A program made the translations under genes and the position numbers. From the NCBI GenBank assembly GCA_943788505.1, contig CALSQR010000002.1, positions 186,001 to 250,000 on the forward strand: a stretch of 64,000 nucleotides of DNA, in the 5' to 3' direction. Below the pieces are notes generated by a model. The model worked only from the letters and a program-made list of their open reading frames with translations, was not told where the DNA came from and made no database searches. The DNA is from an uncultured bacterium. Lineage in GTDB: Bacteria > Bacteroidota > Rhodothermia > Rhodothermales > UBA10348. Positions 17,694 to 27,411 of the stretch are shown one piece after another (the stretch's first letter is position 1; each line of letters opens with the position of its first letter).

Positions 17694-20342
17694 TCATTCA
17701 CCATCAGGCGTGAGCTTGAATGGGGCAAGTTCCTTTTTGAGCTGTTGCACCAACGCCAACATTTGCTGACCTGACCTGAAGACACCTTCGTCAAATCCAT
17801 CATCTGCGAAAGTACCAATTTGTTCACACAGGACTTCGATGTCATGCGCGCCCACCATTCTCACAGATGACAGTAATTTGTGGGCAGCGAACCGCAGTCC
17901 CTTTAGATCCTGCTTCTCCAATGCTTCCTCAATGGAGACAATCTGCCCCGGTAGCTGACCAACCAAGATCCCGATAATGCGGCTTTTCAGCTCTTGGTTT
18001 GTGCCATAGTTCTCCTCGAAAAACGTCCAATCTGTAAGAGAATATGCCTCTTGAGTAGACGCTGGATCCTTAAAACTGCTGTCTGTTGAAACGAGTTTTC
18101 GGATGGCCCGATGAAGATGTCCAGGATCGAATGGTTTCATCACGAAATCATTCATTCCAGAGCTGAACGAGCGATCACGTTGTTCTCTAAGTGCTGACGC
18201 TGTCAATGCAATTATGGGGAGTTTCTCGGCCGATATGCCCAGATCATTTCTGATTCGTTCCGTGGTTTCAAAACCGTCCATATCCGGCATTTGAATGTCC
18301 ATTAGTACTACATCGAACGCTTTCCCGGACAGCTCTTCTAGTGCCTCCTCTCCACCTGACGCAATAAAGACCTCTGCGTTCCAGCTTTCTAAAATCTCCT
18401 GAGCAACAAATTGATTTACCGGATTATCCTCCACGACGAGAACCTTTACCCCCTCTAGGGTAAGATTTTGTCCCTCTGCATGATCCTCTCTTGCTTGACC
18501 TTCTGAGGCCACCTCTATTGGTAGTCGCACCGTGAATTTCGAGCCTTGATCTTCTTCTGACTCCAGTTCAATTTGTCCACCGAATAATTTTACCAACTGC
18601 CGAACAATTGGTAAACCCAGTCCACTTCCACCATACCTCCGTGTCGTCGATGACGAGGCTTGAGCAAAGGCATCGAAAATTCGGGCATGAGCGTCTTCTG
18701 GTATCCCAATCCCCGTATCCTCTACCTCGAAGCGGATACCTTCCACTGATTTGTCCCTACCATAGCAATCTACCCTCAAAACCACTTTCCCTTTGGGGGT
18801 AAATTTGATGGCATTGTTGAGCAAGTTGCTGAGGACTTGAGTCAATCGCACGGGGTCGCTCTTTATCCATTCAGGTACGGATTTAATTACTTCGAGGCTA
18901 ATTTGTAGAGGCCGTACGTCGGCGACATAGCGCGTGCGCTCGATTACTTCGTCGAGTACGTCGTGCAGGTCGAAAACCACGTGCTCTAATTGAAGAAAGC
19001 CTCTTTCGATTTTCTGAAAGTCAAGAATATTGTTGATCAAACCTAAAAGAACATTTCCTGCCTTTTGAATATCATCGACATACTTCTGCTGTTTCCGAGA
19101 CAGGTCAGTTTTGTTGATCAAATGTGAGATTCCAATAACCGCGTTCATCGGCGTCCTAATCTCATGGCTCATACTCGAAAGAAAACGAGTTTGAGCCTCG
19201 GCGTATTCTTCAGCCCGATTCGTTGCCTCCTGAAGCGCCTCTTCATTGCGTTTCTGCTCCGTAATATCCCTACAAAACGCGGTGAATCGAGACCCGTTTT
19301 CTATCTGGATCTGTGTCAATGTCAACTCGAGGGGAAACGTATGCCCCTCCTTATGAAGAGCGGGTACTTCAATACGCTTATCGATTATCCTAGACTCACC
19401 AGTTTCAAGGAGTCGCTTCATTCCGGAAATATGAGCTTCTCGCAACTCCTGAGGAATGATCAAATCGGAAAGCCGCTCTCCAAATGCCTCTTCAAATGTG
19501 TATCCAAAAATTGATTCAGCTGCTGGATTGAATTCGATTATACCACCACCATCATCAATAGATATTATCGCATCGAGAGATGCATTGACCATGGTGCGCT
19601 GGATCGCCTCGCTTCGACTAACCGCACTTTGGGCCATTCTAAGAGAGGTTATATCCCTTGCAATGGCCTGAAACTCGATAACCTTTCCCGCCTCCTTGAT
19701 CAACTGCAAATTCTGTCCGATCCAGCGAACATTCCCCGAACGCGTCCTCATCTGAAATTCGAAATAGGTTGTGCTTCGTCCGCTTCGAAATTGATCACGG
19801 TAAAAATTCTTGACCCGATCGAGGTGCTTGTCCTCCACAAGGTCGAGAAATTTCATCTCAAGTAGCTCAGCCTCTTCGTACTCAGTGAGTTGAAGAGCAA
19901 TCGGATTGACATACGTGAACCTCCCACGCAAATCAGATCTAAAAACGGTGTCTGAGGCAGATTCAACGAGTTGCTGAAAAGCGCTGCGACTCGACTCCAG
20001 TTCTTTCATAGCACGGATATGGACAATTCTTGCGGCAGCGAGAGCAGCTACGGTGGAAAGAATCGATTCATGATCGTCTGTGAAAAAACCAGCGACCGAG
20101 TGCTCTGAGTCGACGACCCCAAGACATTCCCCTTGATGAACAAGCGGAACGGATAACCCTGCACGTCTCAGCTTATCATCGATGATGTATCGAGGATCCT
20201 TGCTGACATCTCGGATGCGCTGCACTGTTCGCGTGGCGGCTGCATCACCCACTATCCCCTTCCCGAATGGAATGAGAATGGGGTTGAGAATTTCAAAGCC
20301 CTTTGGATTCTTGGGACCGAAGGCTGCTGCCTGAAAAAGCAC
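17694..20342 (-). CDS. Hybrid sensor histidine kinase/response regulator, N-terminus cut by a stop codon
   Basis: An 882-codon frame encoding most of a hybrid kinase. In order: part of a GAF domain (residues 1-105), PAS (about 120-235), PAS (about 240-355), HisKA with SHEIRTPMNAVIGISH (phosphoacceptor His), HATPase with N, G1 and G2 boxes (NLLNNAIKFT, EDTGIGIP, GGSGLGLPI), and a receiver domain with VVEDNPVNQFVAQEIL and the phospho-Asp in VVLMDIQMPDMDG. A C-terminal HPt domain has its His in FAAHKLLSSVRM. It is probably cytosolic, as no membrane segment is visible. The GTG at 20342 falls inside the GAF domain; in the same frame the family N-terminus continues upstream of a TAA at 20364-20366. 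Whether a product is made by restart at GTG is unknown. The signal sensed is unknown. Confidence 0.85.
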   Translation of the reverse strand: MLFQAAAFGPKNPKGFEILNPILIPFGKGIVGDAAATRTVQRIRDVSKDPRYIIDDKLRRAGLSVPLVHQGECLGVVDSEHSVAGFFTDDHESILSTVAALAAARIVHIRAMKELESSRSAFQQLVESASDTVFRSDLRGRFTYVNPIALQLTEYEEAELLEMKFLDLVEDKHLDRVKNFYRDQFRSGRSTTYFEFQMRTRSGNVRWIGQNLQLIKEAGKVIEFQAIARDITSLRMAQSAVSRSEAIQRTMVNASLDAIISIDDGGGIIEFNPAAESIFGYTFEEAFGERLSDLIIPQELREAHISGMKRLLETGESRIIDKRIEVPALHKEGHTFPLELTLTQIQIENGSRFTAFCRDITEQKRNEEALQEATNRAEEYAEAQTRFLSSMSHEIRTPMNAVIGISHLINKTDLSRKQQKYVDDIQKAGNVLLGLINNILDFQKIERGFLQLEHVVFDLHDVLDEVIERTRYVADVRPLQISLEVIKSVPEWIKSDPVRLTQVLSNLLNNAIKFTPKGKVVLRVDCYGRDKSVEGIRFEVEDTGIGIPEDAHARIFDAFAQASSSTTRRYGGSGLGLPIVRQLVKLFGGQIELESEEDQGSKFTVRLPIEVASEGQAREDHAEGQNLTLEGVKVLVVEDNPVNQFVAQEILESWNAEVFIASGGEEALEELSGKAFDVVLMDIQMPDMDGFETTERIRNDLGISAEKLPIIALTASALREQRDRSFSSGMNDFVMKPFDPGHLHRAIRKLVSTDSSFKDPASTQEAYSLTDWTFFEENYGTNQELKSRIIGILVGQLPGQIVSIEEALEKQDLKGLRFAAHKLLSSVRMVGAHDIEVLCEQIGTFADDGFDEGVFRSGQQMLALVQQLKKELAPFKLTPDGE

Positions 20343-20516
20343 GTCCTGCTTAGGATCCTTTAGTTAGACTACGCAATCTTCAAATTCTAAATGGGCGATC
20401 GCCTGCTTAGCGATCGACCATGCGACCGCTTCCTCCTGGTCAGCCTCTAGGAGTAACTTTGCAAATTCATTTAGGAGCTCGAGTCTGCTCCGTTCATTTG
20501 GGACGTCTAGCGGCAT
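20343..20516 (-). pseudogene. Detached N-terminal segment of the hybrid kinase, ended by in-frame TAA
   Basis: From an ATG at 20516 the frame reads MPLDVPNERSRLELLNEFAK, then IAKQAIAHLEFEDCVV, then TAA (20364-20366), then LKDPKQDVLFQAAAFGP straight into the kinase in the same frame. GAF-kinases of this type have FEDCVVYLxDP here, so one base change from a Tyr codon (TAT or TAC) to TAA explains the interruption. Codon 51 of 941 is affected. A real nonsense mutation, a sequencing error or stop readthrough are all possible. Confidence 0.7.
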
Positions 20517-20773
20517 GGAGTCGGGATTCTGTAGAACGTAGTCGCGATGAAGTTGTCTTAACCGCGCTCCTTGGCTCCAAGCTGTAGAAACGATGTTGGA
20601 GCTGTGAGAGCCGCCTTTGTTACACGACTCGGCCCGCCCGGATCCAAACAGACATCGAATTCGCGAAATAATGCCTCCTCAGGCTGACCCTAGAGGCAAC
20701 GTCTTCCTTAAGGGTGTGGTCGAGTCATCATTTGTTCGGCAGTACTTCAGAAACAGACAATCAGGCTGCATGA

Positions 20774-20810
20774 GAAAGGGTCGGGCGCGCCTTGCGCGCC
20801 CGACCCTTTC
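20774..20810. terminator. Strong hairpin downstream of the TonB receptor gene
   Basis: A perfect 17-bp stem (GAAAGGGTCGGGCGCGC at 20774-20790 with its complement at 20794-20810) has a three-base loop. It lies 48 bp beyond the stop of the receptor gene (minus strand). The flanking T tract is weak, so termination may depend on the stem or work in both directions. The rest of 20517-20773 holds no gene I can support. Confidence 0.7.
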
Positions 20811-20857
20811 TACTAAGTCGATTATGCTGAGTGCCGTCCCACTGGGACTCTATCGAG

Positions 20858-23659
20858 TCAGTCCATATGAATCATCATGCCTTTCGGTCCGGAGTCGCGA
20901 CCCGACCCCGAGAGGCGATAAATGAACTTTAACATAACGTAGCGGCCAAGTGAGTTCACTCTCTGCTCACTGATGAAGTTACCCGAATTGGAGAAACTGA
21001 TCCCTTCATTGCGATCCAGCAGGTCCAGCCCGAGAAGCTGAAGGTCGGCACGCTGATTGATCATGCTCTTGGTAATAGAAGCTTGCCATAGAGGCACATT
21101 CCGGGCTTCGCCGAATACGTCTTGCGAGTACATCTTGAGGTCTAAAGATGTCGAAAACTCCAAGGACTCACCCAGATAATAGGCAGCCCGAACTTCGTAT
21201 GAGCTGTTGATATAATTCTGATTGAACCGCTCGTTGAGTGTGTACTTGACGTCATTGAACGTGTACGATGCTGACACTGCCAGATCAAACAGATCTTTAT
21301 CCCGGTTTTCGAGAGTCGTTTTGATCGTATTCCTACGTGTCGTCGTCTTGTTTTCTTCGGCATTGATGAACTCGATTCCCTTGTTGTACATCGAGTTGAC
21401 CGACACATTGAACTTCATACCCACAGGCCGAATAGGAGACCCGAAGTTCACATTTCCGCTAAGCGTCCAATCGCCGTCCGTGTTTATAGATGTAATTTCC
21501 TGCTTTAAACCGTCCAATACCGTTCTAGACCTAGCAATCTTGTTTTCCGTGTAGGAGGCTCGCAGATTGGCGAACAAATTGACAAACGTAAACTGATCGA
21601 AATAATGGTAATTCGTAGAGATGTCATGACGGTATTCCGGCTCCAGGGACGGATTTCCCACGTAGATATTGAGAGGGTCTGAGTTGTCAGTAAATGGCTG
21701 CAACTCACTCATGGACGGCTCCCGGGTTGACGCTGCGTAGCGCACGAACAGGTTTTGCCCATCACCCACAGCCCACCGCACGTTCATGTTTGGCAGAACA
21801 TGCGTGTAACCGTTTGAAACAGAAACATCATTCTCAATGATCTTTCCTTCAAGCGTGGATTCCTGGATGACGGCACCAATTCCGAAACTGAAATCCTCCC
21901 AGTTTTTCCTCAGATTCAGCCCACCTTTGAAATAGGTATAGGTGCGATCCAGCCCGTTGGTGAGCAGATCATTCACCACCTGCTGGCCAGATACCAGGTC
22001 ATACACTGTCTGGTCCTTGTCTTCGTTGATTACCTGCCGTTCCCCCCTCACATCGATAAGCATATTGCCTGGGAAAGACTTCGAAAGGGACAGGCGCTGA
22101 GTCTGATTAAGCGTATTACCCAACGAATTCTGTATCTGGGCAATTTCTTCGTAAGTCAGAACATTGCCGCCTCCAGCGATACCCGTCAGAGAGTTCAACT
22201 CTCCCCGATTATCTGAATCGTTCAAATTCATCCTGGTATTAGCCACAAGACTGAGACCGTTTTCAGTGATGCGCTTACGCCAGGTCAGCGATGCATCTCC
22301 CGATGTCTGATCACCGTCCGTCACATAGTTCGTGGTGGCATTATTCTGGGTGAAACCTTCAAATGAGGTCGTCTCGCGGGCACCCAGGTTGTCCAAAGAA
22401 GAAGTGCTCAGAGAAAAATTACTGCGCAATTGCAGCTCGTTTCCCTTCTGGAATTCATGCTTTGCAGTCAGGCTCATTCTGTGGGCAAGGTTATCGCTAT
22501 TCTGCGTCGTGTTTTGCAGAGTCAATGCCGACAAGGCAGATCCCAATACTTGCTGCTGCTGAGTCGATCGAACCTGGTTATTTTCAATATTGGATATGAA
22601 GTAAGAGCTTCTGATTTCTGTCTTCGACCCAAAGTCATGTCCAACATTCAGACCCAAGGCCAAGGTCTCGGAAAATCCATCACTCAGATCACTACTAATC
22701 GGGATACCACCCGTAGAAAAACTCCCTCTATCCCCCATTACAGCACTCATTCCGCCCATAAAGCTCAAATAGTCTCCAAAGGAGAAGCCCTGTCGGTTAA
22801 TGTTATTCAGGTTACCGATGAATGCTAATTGAGTATTGGAACTGAACCGGTTGATGGATGCCTGACCGTCGTAACGACCTTCTGCAGCATATCCCCCACT
22901 CATATTGCCGAAATAACCCTTTTTAGCTTCTTCCTTCAGTTCAAGATTGATGGTCTTCGTTTCCTCGCCGTCGTCAACCCCTGTGAACTCGGCCATGTCA
23001 CTTTTCTTGTCATAGACCTGAACCTTATCGATTGCATTCGCCGGCAAGTTCTTCGTGGCCATTTTAGGGTCGTTGCCAAAGAACTCTTTGCCGTCAACCA
23101 GAACTTGCTGAACGTCCTCTCCTTGCGCCTTAATGTTGCCGTCCGCGTCTACTTCCACACCTGGCAACCGGCGAAGTAGGTCCTCGACGACTGCGTTCGG
23201 GCGGGTGGCAAAAGCCGCGGCGTTGTATTCCAATGTGTCTTTTTTGATCACAATCGGAATGTGCTCAGCGCTAACTACCAGTTCATCAAGTTCTGCTACA
23301 GATATGTCCAGCGTCGCCGTTCCAGCGTCAAAATCTTGCTCGGAAACCGTGATGTCTTTCCTCCATGTCTGGAATCCCACAAAGGTGATCTGGAGGATGT
23401 AGTCACCTTCAGGCACGCGGCGAAGCGTGAACGACCCATCCGATGATGACGTCGCGAATTTGGTCAAGACGGAATCAGCCCGTGTCAGAGCGACTACGGT
23501 AGCGCCCTGCAGGCCAACACCCGCGGAGTCCGTGACTACTCCAGATACATCAAATCGGCCATTCTGCGCAACCACATCCAATGGGTTCGAATAAAAGACT
23601 AGGAAGAGGAATAGAAAAGTGGCGGCGGATGACTTCCGCTGCGATAACAATGTTGACAT
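20858..23659 (-). CDS. TonB-dependent receptor-like outer-membrane protein (OMP_b-brl family)
   Basis: A 933-residue outer-membrane beta-barrel. After a signal peptide ending near VVAQ comes a carboxypeptidase-regulatory-like domain (FDVSGVVTDSAGVGLQGATV through about residue 115). The plug domain contains NAVVEDLLRRLPGVEVDADG and VLVDGKEFFGNDPKMATKNL. From about residue 250 the sequence alternates amphipathic strands rich in Asn, Ser and aromatic residues, typical of the barrel. This class is the usual companion of GLPGLI proteins, and such a gene lies 57 bp upstream on the same strand. I saw no clear TonB box, so TonB-driven import is inferred from the family. The cargo is unknown. Confidence 0.88.
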   Translation of the reverse strand: MSTLLSQRKSSAATFLFLFLVFYSNPLDVVAQNGRFDVSGVVTDSAGVGLQGATVVALTRADSVLTKFATSSSDGSFTLRRVPEGDYILQITFVGFQTWRKDITVSEQDFDAGTATLDISVAELDELVVSAEHIPIVIKKDTLEYNAAAFATRPNAVVEDLLRRLPGVEVDADGNIKAQGEDVQQVLVDGKEFFGNDPKMATKNLPANAIDKVQVYDKKSDMAEFTGVDDGEETKTINLELKEEAKKGYFGNMSGGYAAEGRYDGQASINRFSSNTQLAFIGNLNNINRQGFSFGDYLSFMGGMSAVMGDRGSFSTGGIPISSDLSDGFSETLALGLNVGHDFGSKTEIRSSYFISNIENNQVRSTQQQQVLGSALSALTLQNTTQNSDNLAHRMSLTAKHEFQKGNELQLRSNFSLSTSSLDNLGARETTSFEGFTQNNATTNYVTDGDQTSGDASLTWRKRITENGLSLVANTRMNLNDSDNRGELNSLTGIAGGGNVLTYEEIAQIQNSLGNTLNQTQRLSLSKSFPGNMLIDVRGERQVINEDKDQTVYDLVSGQQVVNDLLTNGLDRTYTYFKGGLNLRKNWEDFSFGIGAVIQESTLEGKIIENDVSVSNGYTHVLPNMNVRWAVGDGQNLFVRYAASTREPSMSELQPFTDNSDPLNIYVGNPSLEPEYRHDISTNYHYFDQFTFVNLFANLRASYTENKIARSRTVLDGLKQEITSINTDGDWTLSGNVNFGSPIRPVGMKFNVSVNSMYNKGIEFINAEENKTTTRRNTIKTTLENRDKDLFDLAVSASYTFNDVKYTLNERFNQNYINSSYEVRAAYYLGESLEFSTSLDLKMYSQDVFGEARNVPLWQASITKSMINQRADLQLLGLDLLDRNEGISFSNSGNFISEQRVNSLGRYVMLKFIYRLSGSGRDSGPKGMMIHMD

Positions 23660-23716
23660 GGAGTCGGTCTATAGTGATGAAGAATGATGCAGGAGCGGCT
23701 TCCGATGCCTTCTGCG

Positions 23717-24460
23717 TCAATTGCGTCTCATGATCACCCGGGCACCGTTGCCCCTTCTCCCAAATTGCGCTTCCATTTCTTTGCGCTTCTCTTCCATGAT
23801 TTCGTCAAACTGTTCTTGCGTCACTTTGCGGCCTTCTTTTGGCGCCACTATCGCACCTTCCGCCACAGATTCCAAGCTTATTTCAGTTGCTGAAAAGCTC
23901 AATTGACCTTCATTAACAGATAGAACTAGGATTGCACCTGGTAACCCACTGAACCGCTCCGGGCCAATGGCAACCGGAATCTGAGGAGAAAACCAGGCCT
24001 CGATAGTGGAACTGTCTCGAACAGCCGTTGCTTTTTGAACAGCATATCCTATGTACTCACTTTGCTCTCCGGTAAGCTTCCAAGCAAGCAAAGGCTGAGC
24101 GTCCTCAATCAGAAACGTACGCCCCATGAAATCCCGCTTCTCGGTGATGAGGCCTTCGTCGTGATTGACATAGGTAATGTTCTCGCCCTGTTGACCACCC
24201 ATGCGAAACATGAAGCCATTGCCCCGCACCTCGCGATCATCGCTCTCTTCTTTTGGAGCTGCTTGCATCACAGATTCAAATTCATTGAAGTGAAGCAGCA
24301 TCGCAGTCTTGTTTTCGGTAGGAATCTGGTCCCTCATAGATTCCATTTCTGGCGGCAGATCTATGTCAATCTTGACGACCCGATCATACCGGATCGTTCC
24401 TTCTTGCGCTGAAGCGCTAAATGAAACAAAAAGGAGTAAAAGTGGAAGCAGACGTTTCAT
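23717..24460 (-). CDS. GLPGLI family exported protein
   Basis: A 247-residue periplasmic protein with signal peptide MKRLLPLLLLFVSFSASAQ. The diagnostic motif appears as FSGLPGAILVL, a variant of GLPGLI, near residue 175. WKLTGEQSEYIGYAVQKATA and IEAWFSPQIPVAIGP are further family features. The C-terminus is unusually basic (MEEKRKEMEAQFGRRGNGAR). These proteins occur mainly in Bacteroidota next to outer-membrane barrels like the one encoded downstream; their biochemical role is not established. It is the first gene of a two-gene operon. Confidence 0.9.
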   Translation of the reverse strand: MKRLLPLLLLFVSFSASAQEGTIRYDRVVKIDIDLPPEMESMRDQIPTENKTAMLLHFNEFESVMQAAPKEESDDREVRGNGFMFRMGGQQGENITYVNHDEGLITEKRDFMGRTFLIEDAQPLLAWKLTGEQSEYIGYAVQKATAVRDSSTIEAWFSPQIPVAIGPERFSGLPGAILVLSVNEGQLSFSATEISLESVAEGAIVAPKEGRKVTQEQFDEIMEEKRKEMEAQFGRRGNGARVIMRRN

Positions 24461-24808
24461 AGTTGGTTGTCTGATGAAGTCGGATGCATGATTCGAAACC
24501 GCTTGGGAGGCTGTAAATAAGAGCCCTATGCGACCAGAACGAAAACGCTGGGTTAGTTATTGCCTTTGCACTACCAACCGGCCCTGTTTGACGAGTTGGA
24601 GTAGTCGGCCATTCCGTTCATAGACCCCAACATGACGGAGGAGTAACCATGTTGTTACTGTAAAGAAGGTAAAAACACCGAATACCTAGTATTTTCGAGA
24701 TCTGTAGGCTCGTTCAGGTTATATATTCGGGGTCCCGCGTGTGTACTACGTATCCACCGCTCCTTTTTTGCCGGTCCCTCCGGCGCAACATTGCAACGAT
24801 TGCAAATT
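24461..24808. other. Divergent intergenic region between the GLPGLI gene and thrS
   Basis: A 348-bp gap that must hold promoters for both directions. A TATATTCG element (near 24722) resembles the TAnnTTTG box for thrS, but I see no convincing TTG partner. I found no T-box features or paired hairpins that would suggest tRNA-dependent control. Confidence 0.4.
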
Positions 24809-26755
24809 ATGGCCAGCCAGATCACCCTTTCGTTTCCCGATGGATCCACCCGACAGTTCGACAGCGGTGTGACTGGATACGAAGTAGCCTCCAGTATTTC
24901 CGAAGGACTCGCCCGAATGGCCGTTTCTATCGGCGTAGACAGCGAAACCCGTGATCTGTCCCGTCCCATCACGACCGATGCCTCCATTCAAATTTTCACG
25001 TTGCGTAATGAGGAAGGCTGGGGCACGTACTGGCACTCATCAGCCCACCTGATGGCGGAGGCGCTTGAATCCCTATTTCCAGGTGTGAAGTTTGGCATCG
25101 GACCGGCCATCGAAAAAGGTTTCTACTACGATGTCGACCTCGGTGACCGTCAGCTCACGGCAGAGGACCTGACCGCGATTGAGAAAAAAATGGCAGAATT
25201 GGCCAAGCGAAATGTGGCCTACGAGCGGCGTGAAGTACCAAAAGAAGAGGCTATCGCTTTTTTCAAAGAGAAAGGAGACGAGTACAAGCTAGAATTGCTC
25301 GAAGACCTCGAGGACGGAACGATTACGTTCTACACCCAGGGAGACTTTACCGACCTGTGTCGCGGACCGCATGTCCCTTCGACGGGCAATCTTAAACACA
25401 CTAAGCTTCTCAATATTGCCGGAGCCTACTGGCGCGGTGATCAGGAGCGTAAGCAGCTGACTAGGCTCTACGGAATCACGTTTCCTAAGAAAAAGGAGCT
25501 CGACGAATTCCTAGAAATGCTTGAACTGGCGCGTCAGCGTGATCACCGCAAGCTTGGTAAGGAGCTAGAGTTGTTCACATTCTCTCAAAAAGTAGGCTCA
25601 GGCCTTCCCTTGTGGCTTCCAAAAGGAACCATCTTGCGGGAAACACTTGTCAACTTCTTGAAGGCCGAGCAGCTTAAACGCGGGTATGATCCGGTTATTA
25701 CCCCGCATATTGGGCGGCTGGAGCTGTATAAAACGAGCGGTCACTACCCCTATTATTCGGACAGTCAGTTCCCACCGATGATGGACGATGAGGAGGAAGG
25801 ATACCTTCTCAAGCCCATGAACTGCCCGCATCACACTCAGATTTATGATGCACGGCCTCGTTCTTATCGGGAATTGCCAGTGCGCTTGGCTGAATTTGGA
25901 ACGGTGTATCGTTACGAGCAATCCGGTGAGCTTTCTGGCCTTACGCGTGTTCGTGGATTTACGGTCGATGATGCTCACATTTTCTGCCGTCCTGATCAGG
26001 TCAAGCAAGAATTCAAAGATGTTATCGACCTGACGCTTCTGGTATTCAGCTCACTTGGGTTCGATACCTTCAAGGCTCAGGTATCCTTACGTGACAAGAC
26101 CAATAAAGAGAAGTATGTCGGTGAGGATGCGCAATGGGATGCCGCAGAGGAAGCAATCCGAGAAGCAGCCACTGAAAAAGGACTGGAGACCATCGAAATA
26201 GAAGGCGAAGCTGCCTTTTACGGACCAAAGCTGGACTTCATGGTCAAGGACGCACTTGGACGTGAGTGGCAGCTGGGTACCATCCAGATTGATTACAACT
26301 TGCCGCAGCGCTTCGATCTTTGGTTTACGGGAGAAGACAACCAGAAGCATCGTCCAGTCATGATCCACCGGGCTCCGTTCGGGTCACTCGAGCGTTTTAT
26401 TGGTGTGCTCATCGAACATTGCGGTGGAAACTTCCCGACGTGGTTGGCTCCGGTTCAAGTCCAGGTACTTCCGGTCGGGCAGACGTTCAACGAGTACGCT
26501 GAAAGCGTAACAAAGCAGCTTAAAGAAGCTGGCTATCGAGCTGAAGCGGATCTGAGACACGAAAAAGTTGGATACAAAATCAGGTCAGCAGAAATGTCCA
26601 AGGTCCCCTACATGCTTATTGTTGGTCAGCGCGAAATGGAAACGTCTTCTGTTTCAGTCCGCCGTCATGGAGATGGGGATCAGGGAAGCGAGACGATTGA
26701 AGCCTTCTTGCAACTGCTCAAAACTGAGGTAGATGGCGCCTTCAATGCCTCATAA
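24809..26755 (+). CDS. thrS: Threonyl-tRNA synthetase
   Basis: A 648-residue class II synthetase that charges tRNA-Thr. Domains in order: TGS (residues 1-65), the second-additional editing domain with HSSAHLMAEAL, the class II catalytic core, and a C-terminal anticodon-binding domain. Zinc ligands are in place: Cys in MNCPHHTQIY, His in VDDAHIFC and His in IHRAPFGSLERF. Motif 2 reads EFGTVYRYEQSGELSGLTRV. I start at the ATG at 24809 (MASQITLSFPDG) and not the in-frame TTG at 24791. It heads a block with infC, rpmI, rplT and pheST, a gene order seen in many bacteria. Confidence 0.97.
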   Translation: MASQITLSFPDGSTRQFDSGVTGYEVASSISEGLARMAVSIGVDSETRDLSRPITTDASIQIFTLRNEEGWGTYWHSSAHLMAEALESLFPGVKFGIGPAIEKGFYYDVDLGDRQLTAEDLTAIEKKMAELAKRNVAYERREVPKEEAIAFFKEKGDEYKLELLEDLEDGTITFYTQGDFTDLCRGPHVPSTGNLKHTKLLNIAGAYWRGDQERKQLTRLYGITFPKKKELDEFLEMLELARQRDHRKLGKELELFTFSQKVGSGLPLWLPKGTILRETLVNFLKAEQLKRGYDPVITPHIGRLELYKTSGHYPYYSDSQFPPMMDDEEEGYLLKPMNCPHHTQIYDARPRSYRELPVRLAEFGTVYRYEQSGELSGLTRVRGFTVDDAHIFCRPDQVKQEFKDVIDLTLLVFSSLGFDTFKAQVSLRDKTNKEKYVGEDAQWDAAEEAIREAATEKGLETIEIEGEAAFYGPKLDFMVKDALGREWQLGTIQIDYNLPQRFDLWFTGEDNQKHRPVMIHRAPFGSLERFIGVLIEHCGGNFPTWLAPVQVQVLPVGQTFNEYAESVTKQLKEAGYRAEADLRHEKVGYKIRSAEMSKVPYMLIVGQREMETSSVSVRRHGDGDQGSETIEAFLQLLKTEVDGAFNAS

Positions 26756-26889
26756 CCGAACGCTGCTATCGTGCCTTCAATCCCCTGTTAGGTTTCGAAT
26801 GACGATTTAATTGAATCAAAAGCCTACATTCAGGGTATCAATATTTTGGACCCCCTCGAGTATTTACAGTAACTAAAAAACAAACTGTC

Positions 26890-27411
26890 ATCGCTAAACA
26901 GACTATCAGGGTAAACGACCGAATTCGTGCTTCAGAGGTGCGGGTTGTAGACCCCAAGGGAAATCACGGTATTTACCCAACGGAAGTGGCCATCAAAATG
27001 GCCGAAGAACAGGAATTGGACCTGGTTGAAATCTCGCCGGATGCTGAGCCACCGGTTTGCAAAATCATGGATTTTGGCAAGTTTCGGTACGAACAGCAGA
27101 AGAAAGAGAAGGAAGCCCGTAAGAAGCAGCATACTATTGAACTGAAGGAAATCCGCTTTCGTCCACATACAGACACGCATGATTTCAATTTCAAGACCAA
27201 GCATGCTAAAGGATTCTTGGAGGCCGGCCATAAAGTTAAAGCCTATGTCCAGTTCCGCGGTCGGGATATCATCTATAAGGACCACGGCATGGAAGTGCTT
27301 GCGCGCTTTATCCAAGAGCTGGTTGACCTTGCAAAGATCGATCAGGAGCCAAAGATGGAAGGTCGTCGCATGACAACCATCCTCAGTCCAGCCAAAAAGA
27401 AAACGCCTTAG
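26890..27411 (+). CDS. infC: Translation initiation factor IF-3, probable AUC start
   Basis: IF-3 binds the 30S subunit, blocks premature 50S joining and discriminates against non-canonical start codons. The GTG at 26938 would remove the conserved N-terminal INDRIRA-like motif. In the same frame upstream I read RVNDRIRASEVRVV, and before it AKQTI preceded by an ATC codon at 26890. Starting at ATC gives MAKQTIRVNDRI and a 173-residue protein of normal length. No ATG, GTG or TTG lies in this frame at a suitable place. AUU or AUC starts are characteristic of infC and allow autoregulation. The C-terminal domain (KEIRFRPHTDTHDF, KVKAYVQFRGRD) is intact. rpmI follows after 212 bp. Confidence 0.9.
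   Translation: MAKQTIRVNDRIRASEVRVVDPKGNHGIYPTEVAIKMAEEQELDLVEISPDAEPPVCKIMDFGKFRYEQQKKEKEARKKQHTIELKEIRFRPHTDTHDFNFKTKHAKGFLEAGHKVKAYVQFRGRDIIYKDHGMEVLARFIQELVDLAKIDQEPKMEGRRMTTILSPAKKKTP

Noticed and set aside
20566-20697. Minus-strand frame ending TSFLQLGAKERG as the tail of another gene
   Set aside because: It looks protein-like, but it is only about 43 codons long, begins after a stop and has no start or known family.
20617-20925. 102-codon plus-strand open frame near the receptor gene
   Set aside because: It runs through the terminator hairpin and into the antisense of the receptor gene; no protein character.
24461-24808. T-box or other riboswitch upstream of thrS
   Set aside because: No specifier hairpin, T-box sequence or antiterminator could be found, and T-boxes are not expected in this phylum.
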